From contig NZ_PGES01000001.1 in the NCBI RefSeq assembly GCF_002797895.1, forward strand, positions 434,001 to 498,000: a DNA stretch of 64,000 bases, read 5' to 3'. Made by a program: the position numbers and the translations under genes. Positions 1 to 8,472 of this stretch are shown here, piece after piece. The stretch is from Janthinobacterium sp. 67 (GTDB taxonomy: Bacteria; Pseudomonadota; Gammaproteobacteria; Burkholderiales; Burkholderiaceae_D). A model generated the notes under the pieces. It was not told where the DNA came from. It saw nothing but the letters and a program-made list of their open reading frames with translations, and did no database searches. Within the stretch, counting starts at the first letter, position 1. Each line of letters opens with the position of its first letter.

Positions 1-1
1 G

Positions 2-724
2 TCGCTGTCGGCCACCAGCCCGCGCGCGGGCGTCGTTTACCAGCCGACGAAGGCGTGGTCGCTGTATGCGAGCGCGGCCAAGGGCTTCCGGCCCAACAGC
101 GGCATCAGCATAGCCAACCAGGCGTTTCCGGCCGAGCGCAGCCGCTCGTATGAGCTGGGCGCCAAGCTGGAAACGGGCAAGCTGACGGGCACCGTGGCCG
201 TGTATGACATCCGCAAGAGCAATGTGCTGACGACGAATCCCGCCAACACGGACTTCGCCATCCCGGCGGGCGAGGTGGGCAGCCGGGGCCTGGAGCTCGA
301 CGTGTCGGGCGAAATGGCGCGCGGCTTGCGCGTCTCGGGCGCCTATGCCTACACCAACGCCACCGTCACGCGCGGCGACAATACGATCGCCACGGGCAGC
401 CGCTTCGCCAACGTGCCGCGCCACAGCGCCAACCTGCTGGCCACGCAGCAATTCGCGCTGGGTACGGGCACGGCCAGCGTGGGCGGCGGCCTGCAATACG
501 TGGGCGAGCGCCTGGGCGACGTCGCCATCAGCAGCAGCTTTACCCTGCCAGCCTATACGACGGCCAAGCTGCTGGCGTCTTACTCTCCCAACGCCAAACT
601 GCGCCTGGCTTTGAACGTGGAAAACCTGTTCAACCGCAGCTACTATGCGAGTTCCTACAGCCAGCTGTGGGTGGCGCCGGGGGCGGAGCGCACGGTGACG
701 TTGAATGCGCATTACAGGTTTTGA
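2..724 (+). CDS. TonB-dependent siderophore-type receptor, C-terminal part
   Basis: The reading frame is open from base 2 and ends at a TGA at 722-724; the N-terminus lies outside the window. It covers about 240 residues of an outer-membrane beta barrel. Visible signs are alternating aromatic/polar strands such as AWSLYASAAKGFRPNSG and YELGAKLETGKLTGTVAVYD, the run ENLFNRSYYASS typical of the last barrel strands of ferric-siderophore receptors, and a terminal phenylalanine (HYRF-stop) needed for outer-membrane insertion. By family it would import a ferric chelate using TonB energy; the ligand cannot be read from this part. A repeat-like hairpin element follows directly. Confidence 0.88.
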   Translation, partial: SLSATSPRAGVVYQPTKAWSLYASAAKGFRPNSGISIANQAFPAERSRSYELGAKLETGKLTGTVAVYDIRKSNVLTTNPANTDFAIPAGEVGSRGLELDVSGEMARGLRVSGAYAYTNATVTRGDNTIATGSRFANVPRHSANLLATQQFALGTGTASVGGGLQYVGERLGDVAISSSFTLPAYTTAKLLASYSPNAKLRLALNVENLFNRSYYASSYSQLWVAPGAERTVTLNAHYRF

Positions 725-731
725 TGTATTC

Positions 732-834
732 ACCCAACAGCAAAGTGCCGGGGTCGGACCCGCCGGGGGAATATGCCCCAATGGGGCATATTCCGATTCC
801 GAAGGAACTGACCCCAGTTTCTGCTGTTGGGGTA
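732..834. repeat. Extragenic hairpin element, copy A
   Basis: This is a roughly 100-base imperfect inverted repeat. The outer arms pair ACCCAACAGCA (732-742) with TGCTGTTGGGGT (822-833). Inside lie CCGGGGTCGG and CTGACCCC, and the centre is a perfect 12-bp stem, GGAATATGCCCC (768-779) with GGGGCATATTCC (783-794), loop AAT. It sits between the receptor stop and the next gene. Its core GGGGTCGGACCC and right end TCTGCTNTTGGGGTA recur in the element at 6859-6925, so this looks like a dispersed repeat family rather than a one-off terminator. Confidence 0.75.
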
Positions 835-871
835 CGCACGCTACTCTTATCCTTACATTTAAAATGAATAA

Positions 872-2041
872 ATGACCGTTCCCACTCCCCTGACTTCCAC
901 TACCACCCTGCGCACCCGCATCGCCGTCATCGACGTCATGCGCGGCCTCGTCATGCTGATCATGCTGTTCGACCATGTGCGCGAAACGGTATTCCTGCAC
1001 CACCAGGTGGGCGACCCCATGGATGCGGCCCACGTCGATCCGGCCCTGTTCTTCACGCGCCTGGCCGCCCACGTGTGCGCGCCCATGTTCGTCTTTTTGA
1101 CGGGTTTGTCGGCCTGGCTGTATGCGCATCCGGCCGCCGGCCCGCGCAGCGCGGCCGGCTTTTTGTTCAAGCGGGGCCTGCTGCTCGTCGTGCTGGAACT
1201 CGTGTTCGTCAACTTTGCCTGGATGGGCACTTTCATGCCGGCGATCCTGTATCTGCAGGTGATCTGGGTCATCGGCCTGGCCATGATGGCGCTGGCCGTG
1301 CTGCATAAACTCCCGTTGAAAGCGCTGGTCGTGCTGGGCGTGGCGATCATCGCGGGACAGCATTTGTTTACCTGGCTGCGCGCGGAAGAGGGCAGCCTTG
1401 GCTACTATCTGCTGACGGTGCTGCTGCAACGCGGTTATCTGGTCGCCGATGGCGCCATGAAGATCAAGGTCAGCTATCCGCTGCTGCCGTGGATAGGCGT
1501 GATCGTGCTCGGTTATGCTGCCGGGCCCCTGTATGCGCGCGGGCTGTCCGCCGAAAGCCGTCGCCGCTGGCTGCTGGCGCTGGGCGGCGGCAGCTTGCTG
1601 CTGCTGGCCGTGCTGCGCGGCTTGAATATTTATGGCGAAACCCTGCCGTGGGTGGCCGGCGACACGGCCTTGCGCACGGCCATGAACGTGCTGAACTTCA
1701 CCAAATATCCGCCATCGCTGGACTTTTTGCTGTTCACCCTGGGCCTGGGCTTGCTGGGCATGGCCTGGCTGGAAAGCGTCGATAACTGGTTTACGCGCGC
1801 TTGCGCCACCTTCGGCGGCGCGCCCATGTTCTACTATCTGCTGCACCTGTACCTGCTGCTGGTCATCCGTATCGCCTTGACGGCCGCGCTGGGTGCCAAC
1901 CATGGCGACCGTTATGGCGTCGAGCACATCTGGCAAGTGTGGCTGATCGCACTGGCCCTGATGCCCGTGCTGTATTTTCCTTGCCGCGCATTTGCCAATT
2001 ACAAGCGCACGTCGAAACAGGCGTGGGTGCGCTACTTCTGA
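872..2041 (+). CDS. DUF1624 / HGSNAT-like integral membrane protein
   Basis: A 389-residue polytopic membrane protein. The N-terminus carries the family signature RIAVIDVMRGLVMLIMLFDH (about residues 14-33), followed by about nine further hydrophobic segments. This matches DUF1624, related to the catalytic region of heparan-alpha-glucosaminide N-acetyltransferase and to YeiB-like proteins. Those proteins are thought to move acyl groups across the membrane onto sugars, but the substrate here is unknown. The ATG follows an AT-rich stretch with no strong ribosome site. The gene ends 6 bases before the stop of the convergent neighbour, leaving no room for a separate terminator. Confidence 0.8.
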   Translation: MTVPTPLTSTTTLRTRIAVIDVMRGLVMLIMLFDHVRETVFLHHQVGDPMDAAHVDPALFFTRLAAHVCAPMFVFLTGLSAWLYAHPAAGPRSAAGFLFKRGLLLVVLELVFVNFAWMGTFMPAILYLQVIWVIGLAMMALAVLHKLPLKALVVLGVAIIAGQHLFTWLRAEEGSLGYYLLTVLLQRGYLVADGAMKIKVSYPLLPWIGVIVLGYAAGPLYARGLSAESRRRWLLALGGGSLLLLAVLRGLNIYGETLPWVAGDTALRTAMNVLNFTKYPPSLDFLLFTLGLGLLGMAWLESVDNWFTRACATFGGAPMFYYLLHLYLLLVIRIALTAALGANHGDRYGVEHIWQVWLIALALMPVLYFPCRAFANYKRTSKQAWVRYF

Positions 2042-2047
2042 GTTCGC

Positions 2048-3919
2048 CTATTTGCAGTACAGCCTGTCGATGCTGTGGCTGGACGCCAGGTAATGCCGCG
2101 TCTGCCATCCGATGGCCACCCGGTAGGCGCACGGCGGATCGAGCGCCACGTTGACGGGGAAGCCGCCATTGTTGCCCGATAAGTGAGGCCCGCCCGCGCC
2201 GCCACGGAACAGATAGTTGCTCGGTGGTGGCGGCGGGGTGAAGCTGGCGGCCGGCAGCGGTGGCGGCGGATGCGTGATGCCGTTGTTGTTGGAAATCGTG
2301 ATATTGAAAAAGCGCAGATGCGGGTGGTCTATCGTGTACAGGATATGCACGAGGCCGCCCGCGATGGGATTGCAGGCATTGCTGCGCAGCTCTTCCAGGT
2401 CCAGCGCCACGATGACGGGCGAGTTGTCGAAGACGATGGAATCGAGCCCGTCCGTCGCCACCAGCGCCAGGCTGATGCCGTCACGCACCTCGAAGCCCAG
2501 GCGGTAGCGGCGTATCGGTTCGCTCTCGGCCGCCGCCAGGCTGCGGCCCGCGTCGAGGATGGGCAAGCCGCCCGGCAGCTTGGCCGGATGCAAGCTCGTG
2601 ATGGCCGGCGTATTCACGGTCAGCAAGTCGAACGTGCGCAGGAAGATGTTGGGCGCCACGTTGACGATGGCCGTCGTGCCGTCGCGCATGTCCACGGTGA
2701 CGGGTTTGCCGTCCACCCGTATCCAGCCGCCCGGTTTCAGATCGCCCGCGTCGATGATGACGGGCGCCGAATCGCCGAGACCCAGTCCGTTCGTATAAAA
2801 CACATAGCCGACGTGCGTGCCGAGCACTTGCGTCAACGGCGCCAGACTGGCGGGCGCCACCGAGGGGATGACCGTCGGGTCGTCGTTGCCGCCGGGCCAG
2901 GTCCATTCGCCGATGAGAAAGCGGTATTCGAGCGGGTTGGCGGGGATGGCGCTATTGCGCAACGGGCAATTGCCTTTCAGGGTGACGCCGCCGGCGAACA
3001 CGTACGAAGCGCCGGCGCCGCCCGCATAGCCTTGCGCGGAAAAGCCGGCCAGCGAGGGAAACGGGTGGATGTCGAAGACTTCCACCTGCTGCCAGTGGGG
3101 CACGCCTTCCACGTCGGGCGGCAGGACTTCTTTCGAACACAATTCCACGCAGAAGCAATGGCCCACGTTTTCGCGGCCCGGCTGGCGGCCGTTGGCCTGC
3201 GTTTCCGACAGGATGGGCACGCTGCCCAGCTGCGCCGTGAAATACACGTCGGGCCCGCTGGCGAACTCCACGTTGATGAACGGAGAGAAAGGCGTCAAGG
3301 TGAAGTCGGACGTCAGGTAATCGATGCGGAAGCGCCCGCTGGCGTCCGTCACCGCGACACCGAGCGCATCGTCCTGCAGCCAGTCGGCGTCGAAGGCCCG
3401 CACGGTGGCGCCGGCGATCGGCGCGTGGGGCGCGTCGCAGGTGCGCAGGCGGCCGCAGATGGTCCAGGCGCCGAAGCGGGCGCGTACGAGGCACCAGAAG
3501 CGTTGCGGTAGGCAATAGTCCCAGATGGCGAGGAAGTCGTTCTCGGCCTGGCGCCAGCGGGGCTGGATGGTGGTGATGGAAAACTGCAGCGGCACGGGGT
3601 CTTTCGGCCCCGGTTTCAACTGCGGCACGGTAGGGCACAGGATGTCGACTTCCACGGCCTCGCCCCGGTAATCGCCGTCTAGTGTGAAACTGTAGTTGCC
3701 GTCCTCGTCCGTGCGCGCTTCGGCCAGCAGGAACGGTGCTTTCGCCTGCACCTCTTCTTCCGTGAGGATGGCGAAGGTTTCCTTGGCGCTGGCCATGGCC
3801 AGCGCCGTGACGTTTTGCGACTCGCGCGGCCGGTACAGGCGCACGATGACGTGGGACAAGGCTTCAGGACACTCGGCACAGATCAAGCCGCATAGCTTGC
3901 CCCGCAGGATGTAGGCCAT
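2048..3919 (-). CDS. Large protein with carboxypeptidase-regulatory-like beta domains, function unknown
   Basis: A 623-residue protein without a clear signal peptide (start MAYILRGKLCGLICAECPEA). Two stretches look like carboxypeptidase regulatory-like/transthyretin-type beta sandwiches: one around residues 65-95 (ARTDEDGNYSFTLDGDYRGE) and one around 155-200 (CGRLRTCDAPHAPIAGATVR, then TDASGRFRIDYLTSDF). The rest is rich in beta-prone segments. A proline-rich tract (HPPPPLPAASFTPPPPP, from about residue 550) precedes a short C-terminal block. Several cysteines occur in the first half. A good ribosome site (AAGGGAG) precedes the ATG. I do not recognise a named family for the whole protein and no function can be assigned. 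Confidence 0.7.
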   Translation of the reverse strand: MAYILRGKLCGLICAECPEALSHVIVRLYRPRESQNVTALAMASAKETFAILTEEEVQAKAPFLLAEARTDEDGNYSFTLDGDYRGEAVEVDILCPTVPQLKPGPKDPVPLQFSITTIQPRWRQAENDFLAIWDYCLPQRFWCLVRARFGAWTICGRLRTCDAPHAPIAGATVRAFDADWLQDDALGVAVTDASGRFRIDYLTSDFTLTPFSPFINVEFASGPDVYFTAQLGSVPILSETQANGRQPGRENVGHCFCVELCSKEVLPPDVEGVPHWQQVEVFDIHPFPSLAGFSAQGYAGGAGASYVFAGGVTLKGNCPLRNSAIPANPLEYRFLIGEWTWPGGNDDPTVIPSVAPASLAPLTQVLGTHVGYVFYTNGLGLGDSAPVIIDAGDLKPGGWIRVDGKPVTVDMRDGTTAIVNVAPNIFLRTFDLLTVNTPAITSLHPAKLPGGLPILDAGRSLAAAESEPIRRYRLGFEVRDGISLALVATDGLDSIVFDNSPVIVALDLEELRSNACNPIAGGLVHILYTIDHPHLRFFNITISNNNGITHPPPPLPAASFTPPPPPSNYLFRGGAGGPHLSGNNGGFPVNVALDPPCAYRVAIGWQTRHYLASSHSIDRLYCK

Positions 3920-4025
3920 GATGGCTCCCTTGCTGATGTGGACGGCGCGCCGCTCGGAATGGGGGCGCTGTTACCAAGCTAGCAAATGGGCAGCCGTCGG
4001 GCTTGATCTGGCTTAAACCTGCTTT

Positions 4026-4556
4026 CTATTTAATCAGCGCCAATACCTCGCGGAAGCGCGGGTGCTTGCAGTCTCGCAGCCATTCGAAGGCCAGCATCTC
4101 CACCGTCACCAGGTGGGCGCCCAGCTTGTCCAGGCGGGCCAGGGCCGCGTCGCGGCTGGCCGCCTGGCGCGAGCCGACGGCGTCGATGGCGATGATGACC
4201 TCGTACCCCAGCTCCAGCAAGCCGATGGCCGTCTGCAGCATGCACACGTGGGCTTCGCACCCCGTGACGACGATCTGTTTGCGCCCGGCGGGCAGCATCT
4301 GCTGCAAGCCGTCAAAACAGGCGCCAAAATGCGTCTTGTGCAAGGTCCGTTCGCACAGGGCGGCGATCTCTTCCACGTTCGGCCCCAGTCCCTGGCGGTT
4401 CTGTTCCGTGCCCAGCACGGGCACGTCGAGCAGGCGGGCAATCTTTGCCAGGCGTAGGTTTTGCGCCAGCACGAGGCCCGCATCGTGGATGGCCGGCATC
4501 AGGCGGCCTTGCAGGTCGACAATGACCAGCACGGCCTGGTTCGCATCCATCAGCAT
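4026..4556 (-). CDS. Isochorismatase-family cysteine hydrolase
   Basis: A 176-residue single-domain protein of the isochorismatase-like (YcaC/ISOC1) fold. The expected catalytic triad is visible: Asp14 in VLVIVDLQGRL, Lys74 in TLHKTHFGACF, and Cys105 in the nucleophile segment VTGCEAHVCML. These enzymes cleave C-N, amide or vinyl-ether bonds in small molecules; the exact substrate cannot be told. Full family length. The start is the first of two close ATGs and is preceded by AAGGAGAA at good spacing. It lies just downstream of, and on the same strand as, the LysR gene (40-base gap), so co-transcription is possible. Confidence 0.85.
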   Translation of the reverse strand: MLMDANQAVLVIVDLQGRLMPAIHDAGLVLAQNLRLAKIARLLDVPVLGTEQNRQGLGPNVEEIAALCERTLHKTHFGACFDGLQQMLPAGRKQIVVTGCEAHVCMLQTAIGLLELGYEVIIAIDAVGSRQAASRDAALARLDKLGAHLVTVEMLAFEWLRDCKHPRFREVLALIK

Positions 4557-4596
4557 GGCGTTCTCCTTATTGGCATGTGGCGACAGTGTAGCGCGG

Positions 4597-5514
4597 TCAG
4601 CTTGGCCAGCTGGGCACGGCCGTTTCGCCCATCAGGTAGGCGTGATTCAAATCGATGGCGCTGCGCAGGTAATTCCACAGGGCGCTGACCCGGGCGATAT
4701 TGCGCCGTTCGCTCGGTGAAATCATCCAGAAGGCGCGCAGCAGGTCGATCTCGCCGTCGAGCACGGGGACCAGTTCGTTCGACTGCTGGGCCACGAAGCA
4801 GGGCAGGATCGCCAGCGCCTGGCCCGCGCGCGCCGCGTGATACTGGGCGATCACGCTGGTGCTGCGAAAGGCGCGCAGGGAATCGGGCGCCACGTTGTCC
4901 ATGTAGCGCAGTTCCGAACTGAAGACCAGGTCGTCCACGTAGCCGATGATCGGATGCTGCGCCAGCTGCGCCACGCTGGTAATCGGCGCATGGCGCGCCA
5001 GGTAGGCTGGCGTGGCGTACAGTTTCAGCCGGTAGTCGGACAATTTCGTCACGACATACGGACCGGACAGGGGGCGCTCGATGGAAATGGCCACGTCCGC
5101 CTCGCGCTTGGACAGGCTGACGAAACGGGGCACGGCGATCAGGTCCACGCTGATGTGCGGGTAGCGGCCGCAAAACTGCGCCAGGTGGGGCGCCAGCACG
5201 ATGGCGCCGAAGCCCTCGGTGGCGCCCAGGCGCACCTGGCCCGACAGCAGCCGGTTATGTTCACCCAGTTCCTCGGTGGCGGCAAACACCGTGCTTTCCA
5301 TGGTTTCCGCGTATTCCATCAGGCGGTGGCCTTCGGGCGTCAACTGGTAGCCCACGTAATTGCGGTCGAACAGCTGCGTGCCCACCTGCTCCTCGAACTT
5401 GCGCATGCGCCGCGACACGGTGGAGTGGTCGATGCCCAGCTTTTTCGCCGCATCGACGAGGCCGGCGCTGCGCGTCAGTTCCAGGAAGACCCGTACATTA
5501 TCCCAATCGAGCAT
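4597..5514 (-). CDS. LysR-family transcriptional regulator
   Basis: A 305-residue LysR-type regulator. An N-terminal winged helix (about residues 3-62) contains AAKKLGIDHSTVSRRMRKFE, and an effector-binding domain follows (about 90-295; for example RLGATEGFGAIVLAPHLAQF). It is divergent from the ABC binding-protein gene at 5639. The 124-base gap is AT-rich with repeated TGCA boxes, so it may control that gene and itself, as is usual for LysR proteins. The inducer is not known. Start chosen at the ATG after AGAGGG. Confidence 0.9.
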   Translation of the reverse strand: MLDWDNVRVFLELTRSAGLVDAAKKLGIDHSTVSRRMRKFEEQVGTQLFDRNYVGYQLTPEGHRLMEYAETMESTVFAATEELGEHNRLLSGQVRLGATEGFGAIVLAPHLAQFCGRYPHISVDLIAVPRFVSLSKREADVAISIERPLSGPYVVTKLSDYRLKLYATPAYLARHAPITSVAQLAQHPIIGYVDDLVFSSELRYMDNVAPDSLRAFRSTSVIAQYHAARAGQALAILPCFVAQQSNELVPVLDGEIDLLRAFWMISPSERRNIARVSALWNYLRSAIDLNHAYLMGETAVPSWPS

Positions 5515-5529
5515 GGCAAACCCTCTCTG

Positions 5530-5574
5530 TGCATTTTTGCAAAGGAATTATGCATTAATTTCACTTGAGTGCAT
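5530..5574. promoter_or_regulatory. Candidate LysR operator region (TGCA repeats)
   Basis: Between the divergent LysR and binding-protein genes lie a perfect inverted repeat TGCA-TTTT-TGCA (5530-5541) and a wider pair ATGCA...TGCAT (5550-5554 and 5570-5574), in an AT-rich stretch. LysR regulators usually bind such interrupted dyads in the divergent gap. This is inferred from position and symmetry only. Confidence 0.4.
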
Positions 5575-5638
5575 ATTTTTACACATGCAGAATGCAGATA
5601 AACATATAAGAAAAACCTTACCCATCAGGAGACATTGC

Positions 5639-6853
5639 ATGAAAAAGACCGTTCTGGCCATGGGCGCGCTGGCGCTTTCCCTGTCCTTTGGCGCGCAGGC
5701 GCAGATTTCCGATGGCGTCGTCAAGGTCGGCATCCTGACCGACATGTCCGGCCCGTATTCGGCCATGGGCGGGCGCGGCTCCGTCGTCGCCAGCCAGATG
5801 GCCGTCGAGGATTGCCTGAAAGCCGAATGCAAGGGCATGAAGATCGAAATCCTGTCTGCGGACCACTTGAACAAGGCCGACATCGCCGCCTCCAAGGCGC
5901 GCGAATGGCTGGACCGCGACAAGGTCGACGCCATCGCCGATCTGACCAATTCCTCGGTGGCCCTGTCCGTGCAAAAGCTGATGAAAGAGAAGGGCGGCAT
6001 CGCCATGTTCAGCGGCCCGGCCACCACGCGCCTGACGAACGAAGACTGCTCGCCGAACGGCTTCCACTGGATGTTCGACACGTATTCGCAGGCGGCCGGC
6101 ACGGCGGCGGCGCTGACCAAGCTGGGGCAAAAATCGTGGTACTTCGTCACCGTCGACTACGCGTTCGGCCACTCGCTGGAAAAGGATGCCAGCGATGTCG
6201 TCAAGCGCAATGGCGGCACCGTCGTGGGCGCCGTGCGCCATCCGCTCAACGCGTCCGATTTCTCGTCCTTCCTGGTGCAGGCGCAAGGCTCGAAAGCGCA
6301 GGTGATCGGCCTGGCCAACGGCGGCGCGGACACGGTGTCGGCCATCAAGCAGGCGCGCGAGTTCCGCATCGGCAGCGGCAAGGACCAGCGCCTGGCCGCC
6401 TTGCTCGTGTTCCTGTCCGACGTGCACGCGCTGGGCCTGGAAACGGCCCAGGGCCTCGTCTATGCGGACGGCTTTTACTGGGATTACGACGACCGCAGCC
6501 GCGCGTTCGCCAAGCGTTTCGAGGCGCTCAACAAGGGCGCCAAGCCGACCATGGTGCAGGCGGGCGTGTATTCGAGCGTCTACCACTACCTGAAATCGGT
6601 GGCCGCGGCAAAGAGCGACGATTCGAAGATCGTCGCCCAGAAAATGCGCGAACTGCCGATCAAGGACGCCGTCATGAACAACGCCTCGATCCGCCCCGAT
6701 GGCCGCGTCATCCACGACATGTACCTGGTGCAGGTGAAGACCCCGGCCGAATCGAAAGGCGCGTGGGACTACCTGAAAGTGCTGTCGACCATCCCCGCGG
6801 ACCAGGCGTTCAAGACTATGGATGCGGCGGCGTGCAACCTCGTTAAAAAATAA
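5639..6853 (+). CDS. ABC transporter substrate-binding protein, branched-chain amino acid type
   Basis: A 404-residue periplasmic binding protein of the Leu/Ile/Val (Peripla_BP_6) class. It has a signal peptide (MKKTVLAMGALALSLSFGAQAQ) and then the lobe-one start DGVVKVGILTDMSGPYSAMG. The open frame extends upstream to 5360, but the ATG at 5639, preceded by CAGGAGA and starting the signal peptide, is the real start. No permease or ATPase gene is adjacent, so partners would be encoded elsewhere. The position before mmsA-mmsB suggests, without proof, that the ligand belongs to branched-chain amino or keto acid metabolism. Confidence 0.88.
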   Translation: MKKTVLAMGALALSLSFGAQAQISDGVVKVGILTDMSGPYSAMGGRGSVVASQMAVEDCLKAECKGMKIEILSADHLNKADIAASKAREWLDRDKVDAIADLTNSSVALSVQKLMKEKGGIAMFSGPATTRLTNEDCSPNGFHWMFDTYSQAAGTAAALTKLGQKSWYFVTVDYAFGHSLEKDASDVVKRNGGTVVGAVRHPLNASDFSSFLVQAQGSKAQVIGLANGGADTVSAIKQAREFRIGSGKDQRLAALLVFLSDVHALGLETAQGLVYADGFYWDYDDRSRAFAKRFEALNKGAKPTMVQAGVYSSVYHYLKSVAAAKSDDSKIVAQKMRELPIKDAVMNNASIRPDGRVIHDMYLVQVKTPAESKGAWDYLKVLSTIPADQAFKTMDAAACNLVKK

Positions 6854-6858
6854 TTTTC

Positions 6859-6925
6859 ACCCCTAACGGCGAAAAATCCGGGGTCGGACCCTCAGGGTCC
6901 GACCCCGGAATCTGCTCTTGGGGTA
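6859..6925. repeat. Extragenic hairpin element, copy B
   Basis: The centre is a perfect 15-bp stem: TCCGGGGTCGGACCC (6877-6891) pairs with GGGTCCGACCCCGGA (6895-6909) across a 3-base loop. The flanks ACCCCTAACGGCGAAAA and TCTGCTCTTGGGGTA match the flanks of the element at 732-834. It fills most of the gap between the binding-protein gene and mmsA. It may also end the upstream transcript, but there is no T tract. Confidence 0.75.
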
Positions 6926-6948
6926 ACTAGTCAATCACGGAGCACACC

Positions 6949-8463
6949 ATGAACCAAGCCCTCACCCAAGTCCCTGCTGTCCCCCTGCACATCGCCGGCA
7001 AGCACCACGCTTCGACCAGCACCGAATGGCGCGACGTCATCAACCCGGCCACGCAGGAAATCGTCGCCAAGGTGCCGTTTTCCACGCCGGACGAAGTCAA
7101 CCTGGCCGTCGCCACGGCCAAGGAAGCGTTCAAGACCTGGCGCAATACGCCGCTGGCCGCGCGCATGCGCATCATGCTCAAGTACCAGCACCTGATCCGC
7201 GAAAACATTGGGACTTTGGCCGAACTGATCACGCGCGAGCATGGCAAGACCCTGCCCGACGCGGAAGGGGAGGTGATGCGCGGCCTGGAAGTGGTGGAGC
7301 ACGCGTGCTCGATCGCCACCCTGCAGCTGGGCGAGATCGCGGAAAACGCGGCCACCGGCGTCGATGTCTACAACATCTACCAGCCGCTGGGCGTGGGCGC
7401 CGGCATCACGGCCTTCAACTTCCCCGTCATGCTGCCATGCTTCATGTTCCCGATCGCTATCGCCTGCGGCAATACCTTTGTATTGAAACCATCGGAGCAG
7501 GACCCGTCATCGTCGATGTACCTGGTCGAACTGATGTACCAGGCGGGCTTGCCGGCGGGCGTGCTGAACGTCGTGCATGGCGGCGCGGACGTCGTCAACA
7601 TGCTGTGCGACCATCCCGACATCAAGGCCGTCTCTTTCATCGGCTCCACCCACGTGGGCACGCATGTGTACCGCCGCGCCAGCGAATCGGGCAAGCGCGC
7701 GCAATCGATGATGGGCGCGAAAAACCATTGCGTGGTGCTGGCCGACGCCAACAAGGAGCAGGCGATCAATAACCTGATCGGCGCGGCATTCGGCGCGGCC
7801 GGCCAGCGCTGCATGGCCAATTCCGTCGTCGTGCTGGTGGGCGAGGCGCGATCCTGGCTGCCGGAAATCGTCGCCCGCTCGCAGGCCCTGAAAGTGGGGC
7901 CGGGCAGCGACCGCACGGCGGACCTGGGACCGATGGTGTCGAAAGCGGCCATGCAGCGCGCGGAAAAGCTGATCCAGGCAGGCGTGGACGAAGGCGCGCA
8001 ACTGCTGCTCGATGGCCGCGGCCACAAGGTGGCCGGCTATGAGGGCGGCAACTTCATGGGGCCGACGATTTTCTCGAAGGTGGCCGCATCGAACTCCGTC
8101 TACACGCAGGAAATCTTCGGCCCCGCCATGTGCGTCGTCGAGACGGATACCCTGGACCAGGCCATCGCCTTCATCAACGCCAACCCGAACGGCAACGGCA
8201 CCTCGATCTTCACCTCGTCCGGCTGGGCCGGGCGCAAATTCCAGAACGAGATCGACGTGGGGCAGGTGGGCATCAACGTGGCCATCCCCGTGCCCGTCGC
8301 CTACTTCAGCTTTACGGGCTCGCGCGCGTCGAAACTGGGCGACCTGGGCCCGAACGGCAAGCAGGCCTTGTACTTCTGGACGCAGACCAAGACCGTCACG
8401 GCGCGCTGGTTCGCCCCGGACGACGGCGGCAGCGGCGTCAATACCACCATCTCGATGAAATAA
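6949..8463 (+). CDS. mmsA: CoA-acylating methylmalonate-semialdehyde dehydrogenase
   Basis: A 504-residue aldehyde dehydrogenase. The family features are ITAFNFPVMLPCFMFPIAIA, the NAD-site FVLKPSEQDPSSS, and the catalytic Cys288 in GAAGQRCMANSVV; the conserved Arg next to that Cys is the CoA-acylating MMSDH hallmark. It oxidises (methyl)malonate semialdehyde to propionyl- or acetyl-CoA with NAD and CoA, the last step of valine and thymine breakdown. mmsB follows 9 bases downstream, forming a two-gene valine unit. A second gene of this family is at 48282, within the inositol locus; this copy's partner mmsB assigns it to valine. Confidence 0.93.
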   Translation: MNQALTQVPAVPLHIAGKHHASTSTEWRDVINPATQEIVAKVPFSTPDEVNLAVATAKEAFKTWRNTPLAARMRIMLKYQHLIRENIGTLAELITREHGKTLPDAEGEVMRGLEVVEHACSIATLQLGEIAENAATGVDVYNIYQPLGVGAGITAFNFPVMLPCFMFPIAIACGNTFVLKPSEQDPSSSMYLVELMYQAGLPAGVLNVVHGGADVVNMLCDHPDIKAVSFIGSTHVGTHVYRRASESGKRAQSMMGAKNHCVVLADANKEQAINNLIGAAFGAAGQRCMANSVVVLVGEARSWLPEIVARSQALKVGPGSDRTADLGPMVSKAAMQRAEKLIQAGVDEGAQLLLDGRGHKVAGYEGGNFMGPTIFSKVAASNSVYTQEIFGPAMCVVETDTLDQAIAFINANPNGNGTSIFTSSGWAGRKFQNEIDVGQVGINVAIPVPVAYFSFTGSRASKLGDLGPNGKQALYFWTQTKTVTARWFAPDDGGSGVNTTISMK

Positions 8464-8472
8464 GGGGATGTC

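Noticed and set aside
4001..4014. Possible FNR-like box TTGATCTGGCTTAA
   Set aside because: Only the first half fits; the second half has mismatches and there is no function that makes sense of it.
5360..5638. Upstream extension of the branched-chain-type binding protein
   Set aside because: It would run through the LysR gene start and the control region and would hide the clear signal peptide that starts at 5639.
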